Positions 30,928 to 43,330 of a DNA stretch of 64,000 nt are shown one piece after another. Where the stretch lies: NCBI GenBank assembly GCA_036346405.1, contig CM070563.1:34213298-34277297 (forward strand), in the 5' to 3' direction. Every line of letters starts with the position of its first letter. Within the stretch, counting starts at the first letter, position 1. This stretch comes from Phyllostachys edulis. Taxonomy: Eukaryota > Streptophyta > Magnoliopsida > Poales > Poaceae. The notes beneath the pieces were generated by a model. The model did no database searches. It saw nothing but the letters and a program-made list of their open reading frames with translations, and was not told the origin of the DNA. A program made the translations under genes and the position numbers.

Positions 30928-32510
30928 TGTAACACCCTAGCTATATGGAAGCCAAGATGCAACCTAAACTACTATCACCAATCAACACTATAAATTTTTC
31001 TCATCAAATCAACAACTAATGACAGCTAAACTTCACCACAAAACAATTCTAATAATATAACTAACATAAATTTCAGCAAGGATCTAAGCACTAAAATTGC
31101 ATTTATAACACTTCATTCAAATAGAACATTATCATGAATCGGTTTGGATAGTTTAAATGATCAACTAGCATGAATAAATTTTAAGGACGAATAATGGAAG
31201 TACCATGAATCCAATTATTACATTTAAAAGTTTCCAATTGAAGGATAGCAACAGAAATATTATTTAAGTGATGAAATATGTGATAAAGTGGATTTCTTCA
31301 TGTGAACTACTCCCTCTCGATGCATGTCATCCTCAACGATCACATAAAAATAAAATTGGTAAGAGTGAGTCCAAAACTCAGCAAGTACAAATGAACGACA
31401 AAAGAAACATTGAATCGGAGACATATCATTCTCAAACTATCTCATATATATGAACATACTATGAATGCGATGCAAAATATATATGACTCCACTTCTCTTC
31501 TACATATACCAGTATAGCTGTGTGTAACACCCGTTGGTGTCCACTCTTGCCCGCATTCTCAAAATGCAGGGATCCATTGCCCGTATGAAGAATCTTTCAT
31601 ACGAGGATCTAGTTGCCCATATTGAAAATATGAGGATCTCAACACCCACTCCCATGGGTTAAACATGAATGCTTGAAATGAATGTAATGGAATGAAAGGA
31701 ATACTTGCATACTCCGTAATTTATATGAACAATTAACGAAAGCATGTAATTAATGAAAAGCACTCATATCTCAGAAGATTAACTACATCATATTCATTTA
31801 CCCAATTTGAACAATCAAGCATCCAATATGACTATAATTGTACTTGCCTTTCACGTTCCAACAAGTTGGAATGCAGAGAAGGCGAAACTAAACCCAAGTT
31901 CACTCATCTTACAATAAATATTTTACTCAAAACAAGCTTTGACATAATAGGACAACGCCTACTAACAATGCTTTTATCTGCATCCCAAAATCCAACATTC
32001 CATAAATTTTACTCTAATCTAGCAAACTGACGAACTGGCAGTAACTCGATACTGGACAACAGCATTCTAAAATCCATAATTCTCATTATGTTCATCACAA
32101 AAATGCATTCTCGGACTCTCTGAAAATCTTACGAAATTTTCCACAAAAGTCTAGTTGGCCAGATTGTCAAATTCTGCCTTTAAATAATTTTAACAAATAG
32201 AATAAAATAACTGTCAGAATCTAACAGACATTTTGGACAGTAAGATTGAAATATCCATAACTTTTGTTCTGATGATCCAAAAGTTGCATTATTTAACATT
32301 ATGGAAAGATATTTGAATTATCTACTAAAGTCGTTTTGGTCAGCACCCCTGATTCGGCCGTTATCTATTTTTAATCTATCAGAGACTATGACTGCTATAA
32401 CCTGAAATAGATTCTGGACAACAGCAATTGAAAAGACCATAACTCGAAAACTACTCATCCAAATATTACGATTTAAGATTCTATGGAAAGCTACAATCTA
32501 TGCCACTCTG
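30928..32510 (-). mobile_element. 5' LTR of chromovirus, truncated at its outer end
   Basis: The + strand starts TGTAACACCCTAGC and matches the 3' LTR over about 700 bp, then continues with about 850 bp that the 3' LTR has lost. It never reaches the expected outer terminus (GGAGTATTACA); at about 32510 it changes into integrase-coding sequence of the same family. The hairpin row is at about 31500-31640. Confidence 0.85.
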
Positions 32511-33340
32511 TGAACAGTCTGCTGAACTCAATCAGGACCCAAAACTGCCCGCTCACCAACAGCATCCCAACACAACGTAGACCTACACCATCGCCCATAC
32601 AGGACCTCGAACGGTGCAGCTCGGATACTAGTATGATAACTGTTGTTGTAGGCGAACTCTGCTAGTGCCAAGTGATCCTTCCAACTTCCTTTTCAGGACA
32701 TGACACAGGACCTAAGCATGCCCTTAAGTGTCTGAATTGTATGCTCAGACTGGCCATTCGTCTGTGGGTGAAACACGGTGCTAAGGCGAAGCTGCATGCC
32801 CAAAGCACTCTGTAAGCTCTCCCAAAACTTGACGACAAACTTGGCATCACGATCAGAAATAATGGTCTTAAGCACAACGTGTAACCGCACTATCTCTTGT
32901 ACATAGATAGGAGCCAAATCACTTTCCGTATTTGTTGTACGGATGGGAATGAAATGTGCAAACTTGTTGGAACGGTCCACTACAACCCAAATAGCATCCT
33001 TCCCCCACTGCGTGCGAGGTAAACCAACCACAAAATCTATGGAAATATCATACAACAGCCACACTAGGATCTCCAAAGGTTGCAACAATCCCAATGGATG
33101 ATTATGCTCTGCCTTGACTCGCTAACAAATACCACAGGATGCCACATACTGAGTAATATCAACCCTCATCCTTGTCGACCAGAAATTCTTTTTCAAGTCT
33201 TGATACTCACATTTCTTCAGTTTGGCATAAAATTAATTCTTCCTCAAAGTTTCAAGAACCAGCCTCCAATGCTGCTTATGATCCTCCTCAGACTTGGAAT
33301 AGATCAGAATATCGTCAATGAACACCACTACAAAATCATC
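32510..33340 (-). pseudogene. Second gypsy pol fragment: RT piece fused to integrase
   Basis: From 33340 down, the - strand encodes DDFVVVFIDDILIYSKSEEDH through YAKLKKCE (RT), then jumps at about 33206 to the IN text YQDLKKNFW, leaving out RNase H and the IN start. IN continues with ISIDFVVGLPRTQWGKDAIW, ISDRDAKF, GQSEHTIQTLKGMLRSC, and then WKDHLALAEFAYNNSYHTSI, the part missing from the first copy. It is very similar to the main element, so it comes from a sister copy. It is fused at 32510 to LTR sequence. Confidence 0.9.
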
Positions 33341-33877
33341 TCCCGTGCTAAGGTGGCTAACCTCCTAGCGAATAGCTTTGTTCACCAACTGTTGGAAATC
33401 GGTGTAGTCTCGAGAAATGAGGCGAACGAAAAGATCGCCATTAAGTCCTTCCAAGAAACGTTCCTTCTTGGCCTCATCAGTGGCCACATCTTCAGGTGCA
33501 TTGCGAGCTAACTGGTTGAACTTGTGCTAGTATTCGTTGACTGAGCGATTGTCTTGACGCAAAGAGTAGAATTCTTTCTTCTTCAGGGTCACCATTCCTG
33601 AAGGAATGTGTGCACAGCAGAAGGCTTGTACAAACTCGTTCCATGTGATAGTCTGAGCATCAGGACGAGACTGAGTGAAATTGTCCCACCATTTCGATGC
33701 TGGTCCACTCAGCTAGTGAGATGCAAATCGAACTCTCTTATGATTAGTGCATTGAGCAATATCCAGCTTCTTGCTGATTGCCCTAAGCCAATCATCAGCA
33801 TTCATTGGCTCGGTGCTACTAGAAAAAATTCGGAGGATGCATCCTCATGAACTCAGATATGCTGGCTCTTAGAGGAG
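33341..33877 (-). pseudogene. RIRE3/8-like gypsy gag fragment
   Basis: The - strand encodes EFMRMHPPNFF, STEPMNADDWLRAISKKLDI, PASKWWDNFTQSRPDAQTITW, HIPSGMVTLKKKEFYSLRQ and LEGLNGDLFVRLI, with several stops. It is the same family as the gag at 7319-7771 and shows what that copy has lost. Its N-terminus is cut by an LTR that starts at 33878, and its other end meets chromovirus RT at about 33340. Confidence 0.88.
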
Positions 33878-36800
33878 TGTAACATCCCATTTTCAAACGG
33901 TAAATAGTGTTTACAATTTGGTTCTTGGTTTTCAAACCCTAATTCAAATTAGCTTATATTCTCAAAAGCCTCTAGCCCTAGCTAAGTTCTAAATTGAGTT
34001 TCGAACCTCCTTGCAATTCCCAAATTCAAATTTCAATTTTGTGGATATCATGGGGATATGCCCATGATCTTAGGATGATGAAACAATTGGCAATGTGGCT
34101 TTTGGTTTGAAGTTTTAAGTGTTTTCGATAAAGTTTCAGATCTGTCGGTCAACAAGCCCGACCGCTTTTAGCTTGAATGTTGATATAAGTGGTGATTTGA
34201 TTTTGGGATAGGTCATATCCATATTTGTTAATGCATATGTGTTGCATATTGCATATTTTCACTAACGTGGGTCAAGTTGTGAAGAACTTGTTCCCGGATT
34301 CGTGTTTGCTTGTCTATTGCTGTGCAGGTGGCTTACAGGTCAATGACGGTCAACGGCGAGGAGGATCGGGACTAAGCTTGGAGAGCTGAGGTCCAGAACG
34401 ATCATGGATGCCAGGTGAGGTCAAGTGACTCAAGCGTGGCGCAGAATGGACAAGGATGACCGAACGGGCAGTTCGGTGCAACTAGTTGGATCAAGCGGCG
34501 CGGGAGTCGTTGCAAGTACTCAATGGTGCCGGTGGGATCCGGACGGGAGAGACTTGACGACATGGAGCCGTTGATCAACCTACACGTGGCGAAGCAGGTG
34601 ATTGCTTCATGATCTGTGGACTCGGTCTTTTGGAGAATGATCGAGAAGGGGTATTTTGGTAATTTTACCAAATACCATCTTGGTGACCTTTTGGTTAAAC
34701 CACGGCGCGGGATGGCGCAAAGGAAGTGGTTTAAGTCAAGAAAATTGAAGACGGCGCTTTGAGATACGTGCGTGTGTGTTCCGTTGATGTTGGGCCCTAA
34801 TGGAAGCCCATTTGGTTTTTAGGGTTAGGGTTGCCCTATAAAAGGATTTCAGATGGGATATTCCAGGCGCTGCTGGTGAATAGTGCTCCTGAGAAAAAAA
34901 TACAGCTGGGGCGTTTTTGGAGAGCTGTGGCGGCGCCCCCGGCTGCTGGAGAAAAGGTAGAGAGAAATGAGTGGCGGCGGCGCCTCAAAAGATTAGTCAC
35001 GGAGAACAGAGCCGAGAAAAGGAAGCGCGGCGCAATACCGCTCATGCGCTGTAAAATCGAGATGGTCGGCTTAGAAGGCCCTTGGCGCCTCGTGATCGCT
35101 TGATTGATGATGCTTTTGCCTCTTGCTTATTCTTATTGGCTGGCTGCCATTTTTTTATGCGGATGAGGTATAGATCTGAAGTACACTGCTGTTCCATTTT
35201 ATCTATTGCTTAGGCTACAGCGTGCTGTATTGAGTTGTTGTTTTGCAATCTTTTATTACTTTGGATATGTGATTTTGTTTGTCTCTGAGACCGTTTCTGA
35301 TCTTGGCTGCTCTTTGATGCAAAGCCCTGAGGCAGCGTCTGTTGGGAGAGCCCGCAAAACCCTGTTTTGGTCGGTTTGATTTGGATTTGTTATTGCCATC
35401 TTGTTGGATCATGCGTTGCTATGCCCTACAAATTTGCACCTGCTGCTAGTCCCGCAAAATCCGGCGCTTCGCAAGAACGGAGCCCTTGGCGGCGAACGCC
35501 CGTAAGAAATTTTGTGCGCCTGTTTAGCTTCCGCAAAACCCGGTTTTGGGGCTGGCAAAAACAGGAGCACCTGGTTGATCTAAAAGTGAGTGTTGCTGCT
35601 TTGATTAGCTAATGGTTGGTCCTGTTTTATGATTAGTTTATTCAGCTGCCTTCACTGATCCGTCTGTTTTCTTGGCCTCAATTGCTGTGAGCGGTTTCCT
35701 TTGTGCGGGCGGCGGCTTGTAGGTGCATTAAATTTGCATTGAGCTGATCTGGCTGTTTGAATTTGTTTAGTTTGTTTTGCCCTTGTCGATTAAGGGCCGC
35801 CTCGAAAATATGAGCGCTGTTGAGCCTGTGTGTCGCTCTGTAAGCCTCGGCGGCGCTTAATCGAAAATCGCCAGCCAGTGCCCGCCGGTGGCTCCAGAAA
35901 ATCAAGGCCCCGTAAAATCGAGCCGGTGATGGCGGCCTGTATCCTCGAGGTTTTGATCGGCGGCAATGATTTCTTTGTGGTCGGTTTTGATTCTCAAGCA
36001 GTGCTTGTGATCGCATCTTGTAGTTTCTATTGTCGGATGCAAATTAATTCGACCGAGTCTTTCGGTTTGACCGCTTTCAGTGTCTTTGTTAGATTAATTC
36101 TATGTCTTGACAAATTGTTGGTGTGTCGGAAGGTCCGATTATTAACTACCAAAGAATTCTTTGTCTTTTTGTTGGATTTGATCCGGTTGGAGTTTATAGT
36201 GTTTATAGGCAGCAGTTTTTCTAGTGCGTGTTTGTCAGCTCAGTTTTAGTTTGTGTTTCTCGACCTGTGCTTGTTGCAGCTTTGAGTTGATTAGGCTTTT
36301 GCTTAGGGGTTTGATCGAATTCAACACAGGTTATCTGCTGTGCCTATATACAGATCTTCATAGCTTATATAGCTATTGGAGTGAAAATAGTGTTGAGTTC
36401 GATCGAGGTGAAAAATAGAGAAAGCGTCTATTCACCCCCCCCCCCCTTCTAGTCGCCTTTCTGGTCCTACAAATTTGAATTCATCTTTTTCAATTTCATG
36501 CCTTTTCTCAAATTGGCCTTTCCTCTTTTCTTGGGCTCAGCCCAATCTCTCTTTGGGCCCTAGCCCATTTTTCCCCCTCCCCTTCTTGGCCTCTTGGCCC
36601 AGCTCCACCCAGCCCATCCCTCCCCTCGGCCACCTTGGCCAGCTTCCTCCCTCTTGCCCCCTTTCTTCTTCATCATAGCCAGGGGCGCTCCTACCACCCC
36701 CGTGTGCTCTTGCCACCCCCCCGCCACCCCTGGCTCCCTGCTGCCCTATCCCCTCTACCACCAGCCTTGGTCGCCGTCGTCACAGACTGCTCTCACCGGC

Positions 36801-36880
36801 CTTTTGCCTGTTAAGCTCCCACTGCTTGGCCTTCCTGTCTTCGCCAGCATTAGTGCCCTTGTCAGGTCGTGTCCAAAGAT
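33878..36880 (+). mobile_element. Gypsy-type LTR fragment split by a copia solo LTR
   Basis: It starts TGTAACATCCCATTTTC at 33878, runs to 34039, is interrupted by 34040-36471, and resumes at 36477 with GAATTCATCTTTTTC, then a C-rich block (36540-36850). I cannot find its right end; homology to another block begins near 36880. No gene is seen in it. Confidence 0.6.
34040..36471 (+). mobile_element. Copia solo LTR (SIRE/Maximus-like), 2.43 kb, TSD AATTT
   Basis: It starts TGTGGATATCATGGGG and ends CTGGTCCTACA, flanked by AATTT at 34035-34039 and 36472-36476. The first 800 bp matches the LTR at 5633 (shared ACGTGGGTCAAGTTGTGAAG and GGTCAATGACGGTCAACGG words). A TATA box (CTATAAAAGG) is at about 34835. 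The part from 34860 to 36300 does not match the other copy. Near the 3' end, arms at about 36317 and 36391 form a long stem, followed by a poly-C tract. Confidence 0.95.
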
Positions 36881-37021
36881 GTGCCTCACAAGGTCGACCC
36901 CAAATTTGGAACTTGGGATCTACTGTGCATATTTGTGCCATTCTCTGGATCAGTAGCTAGCACACACAGTTACAGTGTTGGTTCAAGTACATATCATGAA
37001 AATGTAAAGCTATTGCATAAT
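36880..37021. repeat. Block shared, inverted, with 11904-12050
   Basis: Words such as ACTGTGCATA, CTCTGGATCAGTAGCT and CACACAGTTAC match the reverse complement of 11925-12000. Both can be translated to similar short peptides (PKFGTWDLL and PQIWSLGST, then GSVASTHSY and GSVADIHSY). The origin is unknown; it may be the end of an internal region of one element family. Confidence 0.6.
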
Positions 37022-37026
37022 ATTAA

Positions 37027-39385
37027 TGTAATACCCCAAAAGTATTCAAAAGAATATTTGGGAGAGAATAATTAAATTAGGAGGAGGACTAAATAGAAAA
37101 TAGTTATTTAAGCAGTTAAAGAGAGGGTTTACAGCGAAATTTGGACAACCTGGACCGGGGCCTCAAGCCCATTGGTATTTGGCCCAAAGGTGGGAGGTGG
37201 TGGCCGGCCATAAGGGGGGAATTTAGCCAAAGTGGCCCTTGGCCCATGAGGAAAGCAACCACCAACAAAAGGAGGAGGGGAAAACCCTAGGTTTGCTACA
37301 GTAATCCGTGCTATAGTGCCGTCGCCGCCACACTGTAGCACTATAGCACGTCCTCCCCATTGATGCTGCCTCCCCCTCCATGCCGTCCTCCTTGGCCAAG
37401 TCATGTCGCCCCTTGCTGTCGGCCAAGGAAGAAGGGAAGAGAAAGGAAGAGGAAGAAGGAGAGAAGGGAGAAGAGAGGGAAGGGGAAGGTTCGCGGGCTA
37501 CGTCGTGGTCTACAGCGATTCGTCAAGGGTAACCGCTGTTCCCCCTGGTTTAGCCGTTTAATTAGTTGTTTTAGCAATGTCGGTATTTAGGGCTGTTCAG
37601 GACATATTAGAGTAGATCGAGGTTTTGATGTGCTTAAATACGGAATTAGTTCTGGACGTCTCCTAGAGTATTGTAGAGGACGTTGCCATCTTTCCGTGAA
37701 GTGCTAGAATGCATTATTTGGACCCCTTTAGCAAAAGTTATGATTTTATTAGTGGGACTGTTCTGCAGATTTGTGGGTTTTCTGACAGGTTTTAGTAATC
37801 TGAGTTATATCGATTAGTTAAAGGGAGATTTACAGAATCTCAGTATAACGAAAGTCGTAGGTAATTGTCCCAGATTGTCAGAAAGTGAGATTTGGACACT
37901 CGTAGTAAAAGTTATGGTATTTTTAGTGTATTTTTAGTGTACTGTCCAGAGAACCCGACGCGAATTCGACGTTTTGTTAACTAGCTCGGTAGGGGCAATA
38001 GATGGCAGCTTCAGAAGAACCCCTCAACTAGGTTTAGTTGGAAAATTTAATTACCTTTCCAGAAAGTCCAAGAACACCTTATTTGGACTCCTGTGCCAAT
38101 AGATATGGATTTTTTAATATGACTGTCCACCGAGGGAACAAATCGACGTTTAGGAATTGGGGTTGGGATCGAGTTAGACACTTTTGCGGGTTCATGATTG
38201 TTGTTATATAGTTTGTTTTGGTCCACTACTGTTTTTTGAGTGTGCGTTATAATTATTATTCAGTGGTGGATCGTCCGGGCGCGCTATTCGTGACGCCCTC
38301 GTTCTCTCGCGGTTAAGGCAAGTATAATGATGGATATAATAGATATTATTGAATGGCATTGTTTGATAAATACTATGAGTATTTGTGTTCTTCATGATTG
38401 TTATGGTGGTATGATTGGTAATATTTGTGGTTTCTAGTGATATGAGTTACGTGTTATTCATGGATGTTTGAAAGTTATGAAGTCTATGATTATGAGCATT
38501 TGTAGTATTAATAGGTTATTCATATGCATTGTTGTTGTGGATGCATGTTTATATTAATTTGAGATTTCATACATATGCATCATGTTGGCTTATTGAAGTC
38601 TTGGTCATGTGATGACCAAGCAATTCTTGAGGTCCCTGTCATGTTAATGACGGGCTAAAGGTCCCCATGCTTGTAGAGCATGGGCTTTGGTCCCCATACT
38701 TGTGGAGTATGGGCAATGGTCCCTGTGCCAGATGGCACAGGCATGGGTGTGCATCGACGGATGCACACTTTGCATTACCGGTAAAATGCAAAAGGGAAAG
38801 AGAAGGATAAAGATCATGTTGAGCATATTGCATAGTATGTGTGTGTAAAGTAAATGGTATGTGGTTTTGTGAAGTACAGTTGATGAGTTACATGCTTGTA
38901 TGCTGTTGATGCCATTTATTATATTTGCTGAATCTTTGGACTCACCTTTTGTTGTTTGTTGTGTTTTAGGTACCTTTACGAGATTGGCATGCATGGGGGG
39001 AAAGAAGGATTAGTCTTGTTGCACTAACGCACGATCTACTACAATGGAATGAAAAGAAAAATTAATTAGTAGTTGAATGAACTATTTAGAGTACTCTTTA
39101 TGATTATTGCTTGCTTGGAGTAAACTGTAATAAATGGATAGATGTTTTTGGATGCTCATGATCCATATCTTAGTTGTTTAGTTGTTATGGATGTTATAGT
39201 AATGAATAGCCAGTTTTGAATATGTCTTGATCATATTGCAAGTTGGATTACCTGTTTATGTTATATCTGTTTGATGGAACCTCCGGTATAGATAACTATA
39301 CAAAGGAGGTTCTGTCGAAATTTTTGTAAGGTGTTTTAGTTTAATTTAGTAGCATTCCAGGCCTTTGTTTGGCTGGGGTGTTACA
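37027..39385 (+). mobile_element. Chromovirus-type solo LTR, TSD ATTAA
   Basis: It runs TGTAATACCCC to GGGGTGTTACA (2359 bp), flanked by ATTAA at 37022-37026 and 39386-39390. It is closely related to 18224-20687. It has the hairpin row at 38599-38796, units of about 182 bp near 37692, 37872 and 38056, and a GCTACAGTA cluster at 37290-37350. Confidence 0.95.
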
Positions 39386-39390
39386 ATTAA

Positions 39391-41760
39391 ACAAAACGTA
39401 AATATACCTTACGACTTTTGACTTGCAGAATGGCTGAACAGGCCAAATACTTTCAGAGAATCAGCAGCAGAAGTAGATTCAGAGTAGAACACGTGGAACC
39501 CTCACGATATGCCCACCGGCATTTGACTGTGGGCTCGCGACCTAGTTCTTGGCCTTCTTGATCTTCAGTCTTGTCCAATGCTCATATTTATCCCTGTAGT
39601 CTTCTTTTGTGCTTACTGACTAAAAGAATGTAAATAGCGAGCATAAGTACACAACCGTACTCGCGAGCCAATACATAATGCAATTATTATAGATGCAAGG
39701 CTAATCAAAGGAAAGGCTTATGGTTCTTTTATTTTGCACAAAGCCACATGTTCGAAATAGTGTAAGTAGTAGCAAAACCTGAGACTTAGCATTTTAACTA
39801 ACACAGGTTTTAGAAATTGAGTTTTCATTATAAAGTACTAGTGGAGATTCCGTCTCCTATACCATTGAGTGAGTACATCCACTCAATGCTCCGATTATCC
39901 CGTAATTACCACTAATCCCCGACCAGGCTTTCTCAACTCTCTAGATTCCAACCTCAACATTTCCAACTGCTGGGCTTAAACCCACCCTTTTCATTTCACA
40001 CACACACAGCAATGGTTTTATAAAAAAGGAAAGCTATATCAAGCATGTTTCTCAGTATCGCTCTTGACCGTGAGCACGGCTATCTAGATAGTTTTCTTAC
40101 TCTGCAGAGTTCATACACTTTACCCACAAGAGATAAATCAACTTATACTGACCCGACACACTTCCGTAGGTGTGTGGCTAATGTTGATTATCACAAGGCC
40201 TTTACAATGCCTCACCTCTTTGCAACTTCGCACCGCTAGGTATCACCTCCTTCAGACTCTCCACCTTGCCAACCCGGAGGTCTCCCTTTAGTGCCGTGCG
40301 GTTACCGCGGCCTCGTTCTCCCTTGACTATCCACCCGCATCCACCAAGGTCGAAGCCACACCGAGGCAAAAACAAATTAGTCAGCCAGGTCTTAAGTGTT
40401 ACAGACTTGTGGTTGCACTGTTTTACATGAGAGGTGACCAGATTCGGTCCTTAATTGACTTGGGCGGTACATCCACATACCAACTCTCTCTCGTGCCTCC
40501 AGCACCAGCCACTCTTTCCAGATGCCCAAGTCAAAATCTGTTTTTTAGGTTTTTCTTTTGTTTTCAAAATAACCTTTAATCCAACATACCAGCCAGGCTC
40601 CCAGCCTCGACTGCCCAATTTTCATTTTCAAAGTTTTGATTGATGTCGGGCAACTTAATGCCCGAATGACAATGTATCTAAGCAAGGCTAAGCATGACAC
40701 TTAGATACAGACTTATATCTAGTATGTTAACCATTAATTCTAGGGTGACAAGGATAGTATCCAAATTCAAGGATTGGAATTTAATACACAATTATTATTA
40801 AGGCATTAACTATGAGCTAGACCAATATATTTGTATAAAACATAACAATGCAATTTCATAATTTAAAACAATATAATTGCAAACAGTAGGTGCAATATGA
40901 TCAAAGTATTGACTCGCCTTGCTCAATATTCTGATAACCATAGTTAGGCTCTTGCGCAATGTTTTGATAATCATCCCGCTTAATATACTGATAATCATCC
41001 TGATCAATGTCCTGGTAATCTTGATCTTGACCTGGTCCTTGTTGGAGTTGTCGATCCATTATATCTTCATATTCTAACTACGCAGATTACAGTTAAATCC
41101 AAGAGCGTCTGAAAATAGCCAAATGAAATCCAATAAACTCCAAATACATACAAACAAAAGGAAATACTTTGAATTAAAGTAAACACATCTAACGGTACCT
41201 TGAAAGAAGGGAGTGCTACATATGAGACCAAACATACTCATCTGGAGCTGATGAAGGAAATACTTCAGACGAAGTATAATCAGGGAAGTTGATGAAGGAA
41301 ATACTACAGACAAAAGTATATCCAAAATAGTTGATGAAGGAAATACTACAGACAAAATATGTTCGTTGATAATTGGAATGAAGGAAATACTTCAAACCAA
41401 AGTAGATAATTCTAAGAGAGGGAGAGAGAGAGAGAATGTTCACAGGAACATTCCTCACGGGTTATCGATATGGGAGAGATTACTTGGTTAGGTAATACTC
41501 TCAGATATGCTTTCGGATCACGAATCATCCGACAACTGGGGACGGATGACGACAAACAATACTTAGAGCTTAGGGGATATTGTTTTTCCTTAATAGGCCA
41601 CCTAGTACTCACATTATCATCAGTGGTCTTTTTAATTAACCCTTATTAATTAATATCTATTCGAACTTAAAAAGAACTTGTTAATTGTATTTAGTTTACT
41701 AATCCATTAACCAGTTAACTAAACTAACGTTTGTCTTAGCTACTCATAGCTAGTTTTGTT
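39391..41760 (-). mobile_element. Gypsy-type LTR sequence, boundaries not resolved
   Basis: The layout matches the RIRE3/8-like LTR: a hairpin AGTAC/GTACT at 39646-39661, the palindromes CTATCTAGATAG (40080-40091) and ACTCTGCAGAGT (40099-40110), then TTTACCCACAAGAG. The sequence itself is clearly a different family. The solo LTR at 37027 lies on its left and the copia solo LTR at 41766 inserts further right. No gene is seen. Confidence 0.65.
41245..41412 (+). repeat. Minisatellite, about 43 bp x 4
   Basis: Four degenerate units begin GATGAAGGAAATACT near 41248, 41291, 41334 and 41378. They are followed by a (GA)n tract at 41413-41435. It lies within LTR sequence. Confidence 0.85.
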
Positions 41761-41765
41761 CTTTC

Positions 41766-43325
41766 TGTTGGGGTACGGGTAGGCTACGATAACTACAAAT
41801 CAAAAATTTCTACCACGCAAACCAGGAAGCCAAGCAAGTAGATGATCACAGATCGTTACCACCAGACGCATAGAGCAGCGAAAGAAGGGTTGGAGCAACC
41901 TGGTCCAACGTAAAGCGCGTCGATGTAGTGGTCATAGTCGATCGTCCAGCATCCTCGCGATTCAATCGTCTCCTCCAGCAACTTCTGCAGTTCCTTGTGA
42001 AGATCGCGGATCGTCCTCAAGAGCAACAGTCGCAGTAGCGTCTCTACGGTATCCACATGTCCAGGGAAGAAACAACCATGCATAGGTGTGCTAGCACCAA
42101 GTTGCACGGTAGAGCTCTCAGGAAGATGGTGGCTAGGGTTTCAGTAGTGTAAAACTTTCGTTCCAAATAGCCTCATGCATCTCCTTATATAGCGCTCGTG
42201 ACGGATCCTATCCGAACACGCTTGACGAATCGATTCGTCTTGGGTTTGTTCCAACCCGTTAAGTGTGTGACCACAGAGGTTTATGCGTGTCGGTTGTGAC
42301 TCGTAAATCCTTTTCGATCATGAGTCGTGTGACTCCTAGCGTAACATAGCGATTCCCGATACATAAAAATTATATCGACGAACCTTAATGCAATATGATC
42401 TACGACTGTGTCCTCATCACTTACGACTGTGTCCTATCTCTATACGACATCAAGATTTAGTCACGACGATTCGTAACTCCTTACGACTGTGTTATGACCA
42501 CTCTGTGATTACGTTCGACCGACTCACGACCACTCGATCTCCATACGACAAATCAGAATCGTCGAACTAAGCGACCTACTCGTGTATACTCCCTTTGCCT
42601 CACGATGTCTAGTTGAACTCCAGGTGAGATTTTGTGTCATCCATGGACTGTTCAATGCTTTCTCGATCGAGTGTCGGATTACTTTACGTGGTCGAACACT
42701 TCGACTACTAGTGACATGGCCATGCACTTTCTTTATCCGATCACAATGAGGGGCCCAGAGACATCTCTCCCGTTATGTTAGGAGGGGTAAATCCCATATC
42801 CGACCAAATATATTCCTTTGCATGTTTCATAGCATACCCGAAAGTTACCTTTATAACTACCCGGTTACGGTGTAGCGTTTGGCAACCCCTAAGAGTGCTA
42901 TTACACATGTAGGAAACTATGCTGATATCAGGTCTGAGGATTATACATCATCATTGCTTGAGACCAACTAACGACAGATAGAATCATAACAATCTCAATA
43001 GTGTCTCAAGGTGGGTCTAATCCAACATCATGTTCTCTAACATGTGTCCATATTATTGGTTTGATATCTCCATATCCATGACCCGTGAAACATAGTTATC
43101 AACCAATACATATGCTAGTCTATTCATATGTGTCCTCATATGTTTTCGACCAGAGATCGTATAAGAATAATTATCGCAGAAATATAGAGTTTCACAATCA
43201 AGCCACATACTTGATAATCAATATTAACAATATTATTCTAGGAACAAGATAACATATTATCCAATATTATGAACATAATGAAATATAATCATCTCTATGA
43301 TTGCCTCTAGGGCATATTTCCAACA
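41766..43325 (-). mobile_element. BARE/RIRE1-like copia solo LTR, TSD CTTTC
   Basis: The + strand starts TGTTGGGGTACGGG and ends GGCATATTTCCAACA, the reverse complement of the 18197-22250 ends. CTTTC flanks it at 41761-41765 and 43326-43330. At 1560 bp it is about the size of its relative without the nested insert. A TATA-like sequence (TATATAAGG on the - strand) is near 42182. TACGAC words at 42405-42545 correspond to the dyad array of the other copy. Confidence 0.95.
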
Positions 43326-43330
43326 CTTTC

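Larger units (their letters stand above)
23021..32510 (-). mobile_element. Ty3/gypsy chromovirus, decayed, with nested solo LTR
   Basis: On the - strand the order is 5' LTR (30928-32510, truncated), PBS, gag, PR, RT, RNase H, IN, chromodomain remnant, PPT and 3' LTR (23021-24129). PR-RT-RH-IN order with a chromodomain-like tail identifies a chromovirus, perhaps the Tekay/Del lineage. The two LTRs agree closely where both exist (about 640 bp), so they belong to one insertion. Lesions include many stops, frameshifts, an IN-chromodomain deletion and a 2.19 kb solo LTR in gag. It inserted into a RIRE3/8-like LTR (left flank ACTAT). Confidence 0.9.
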
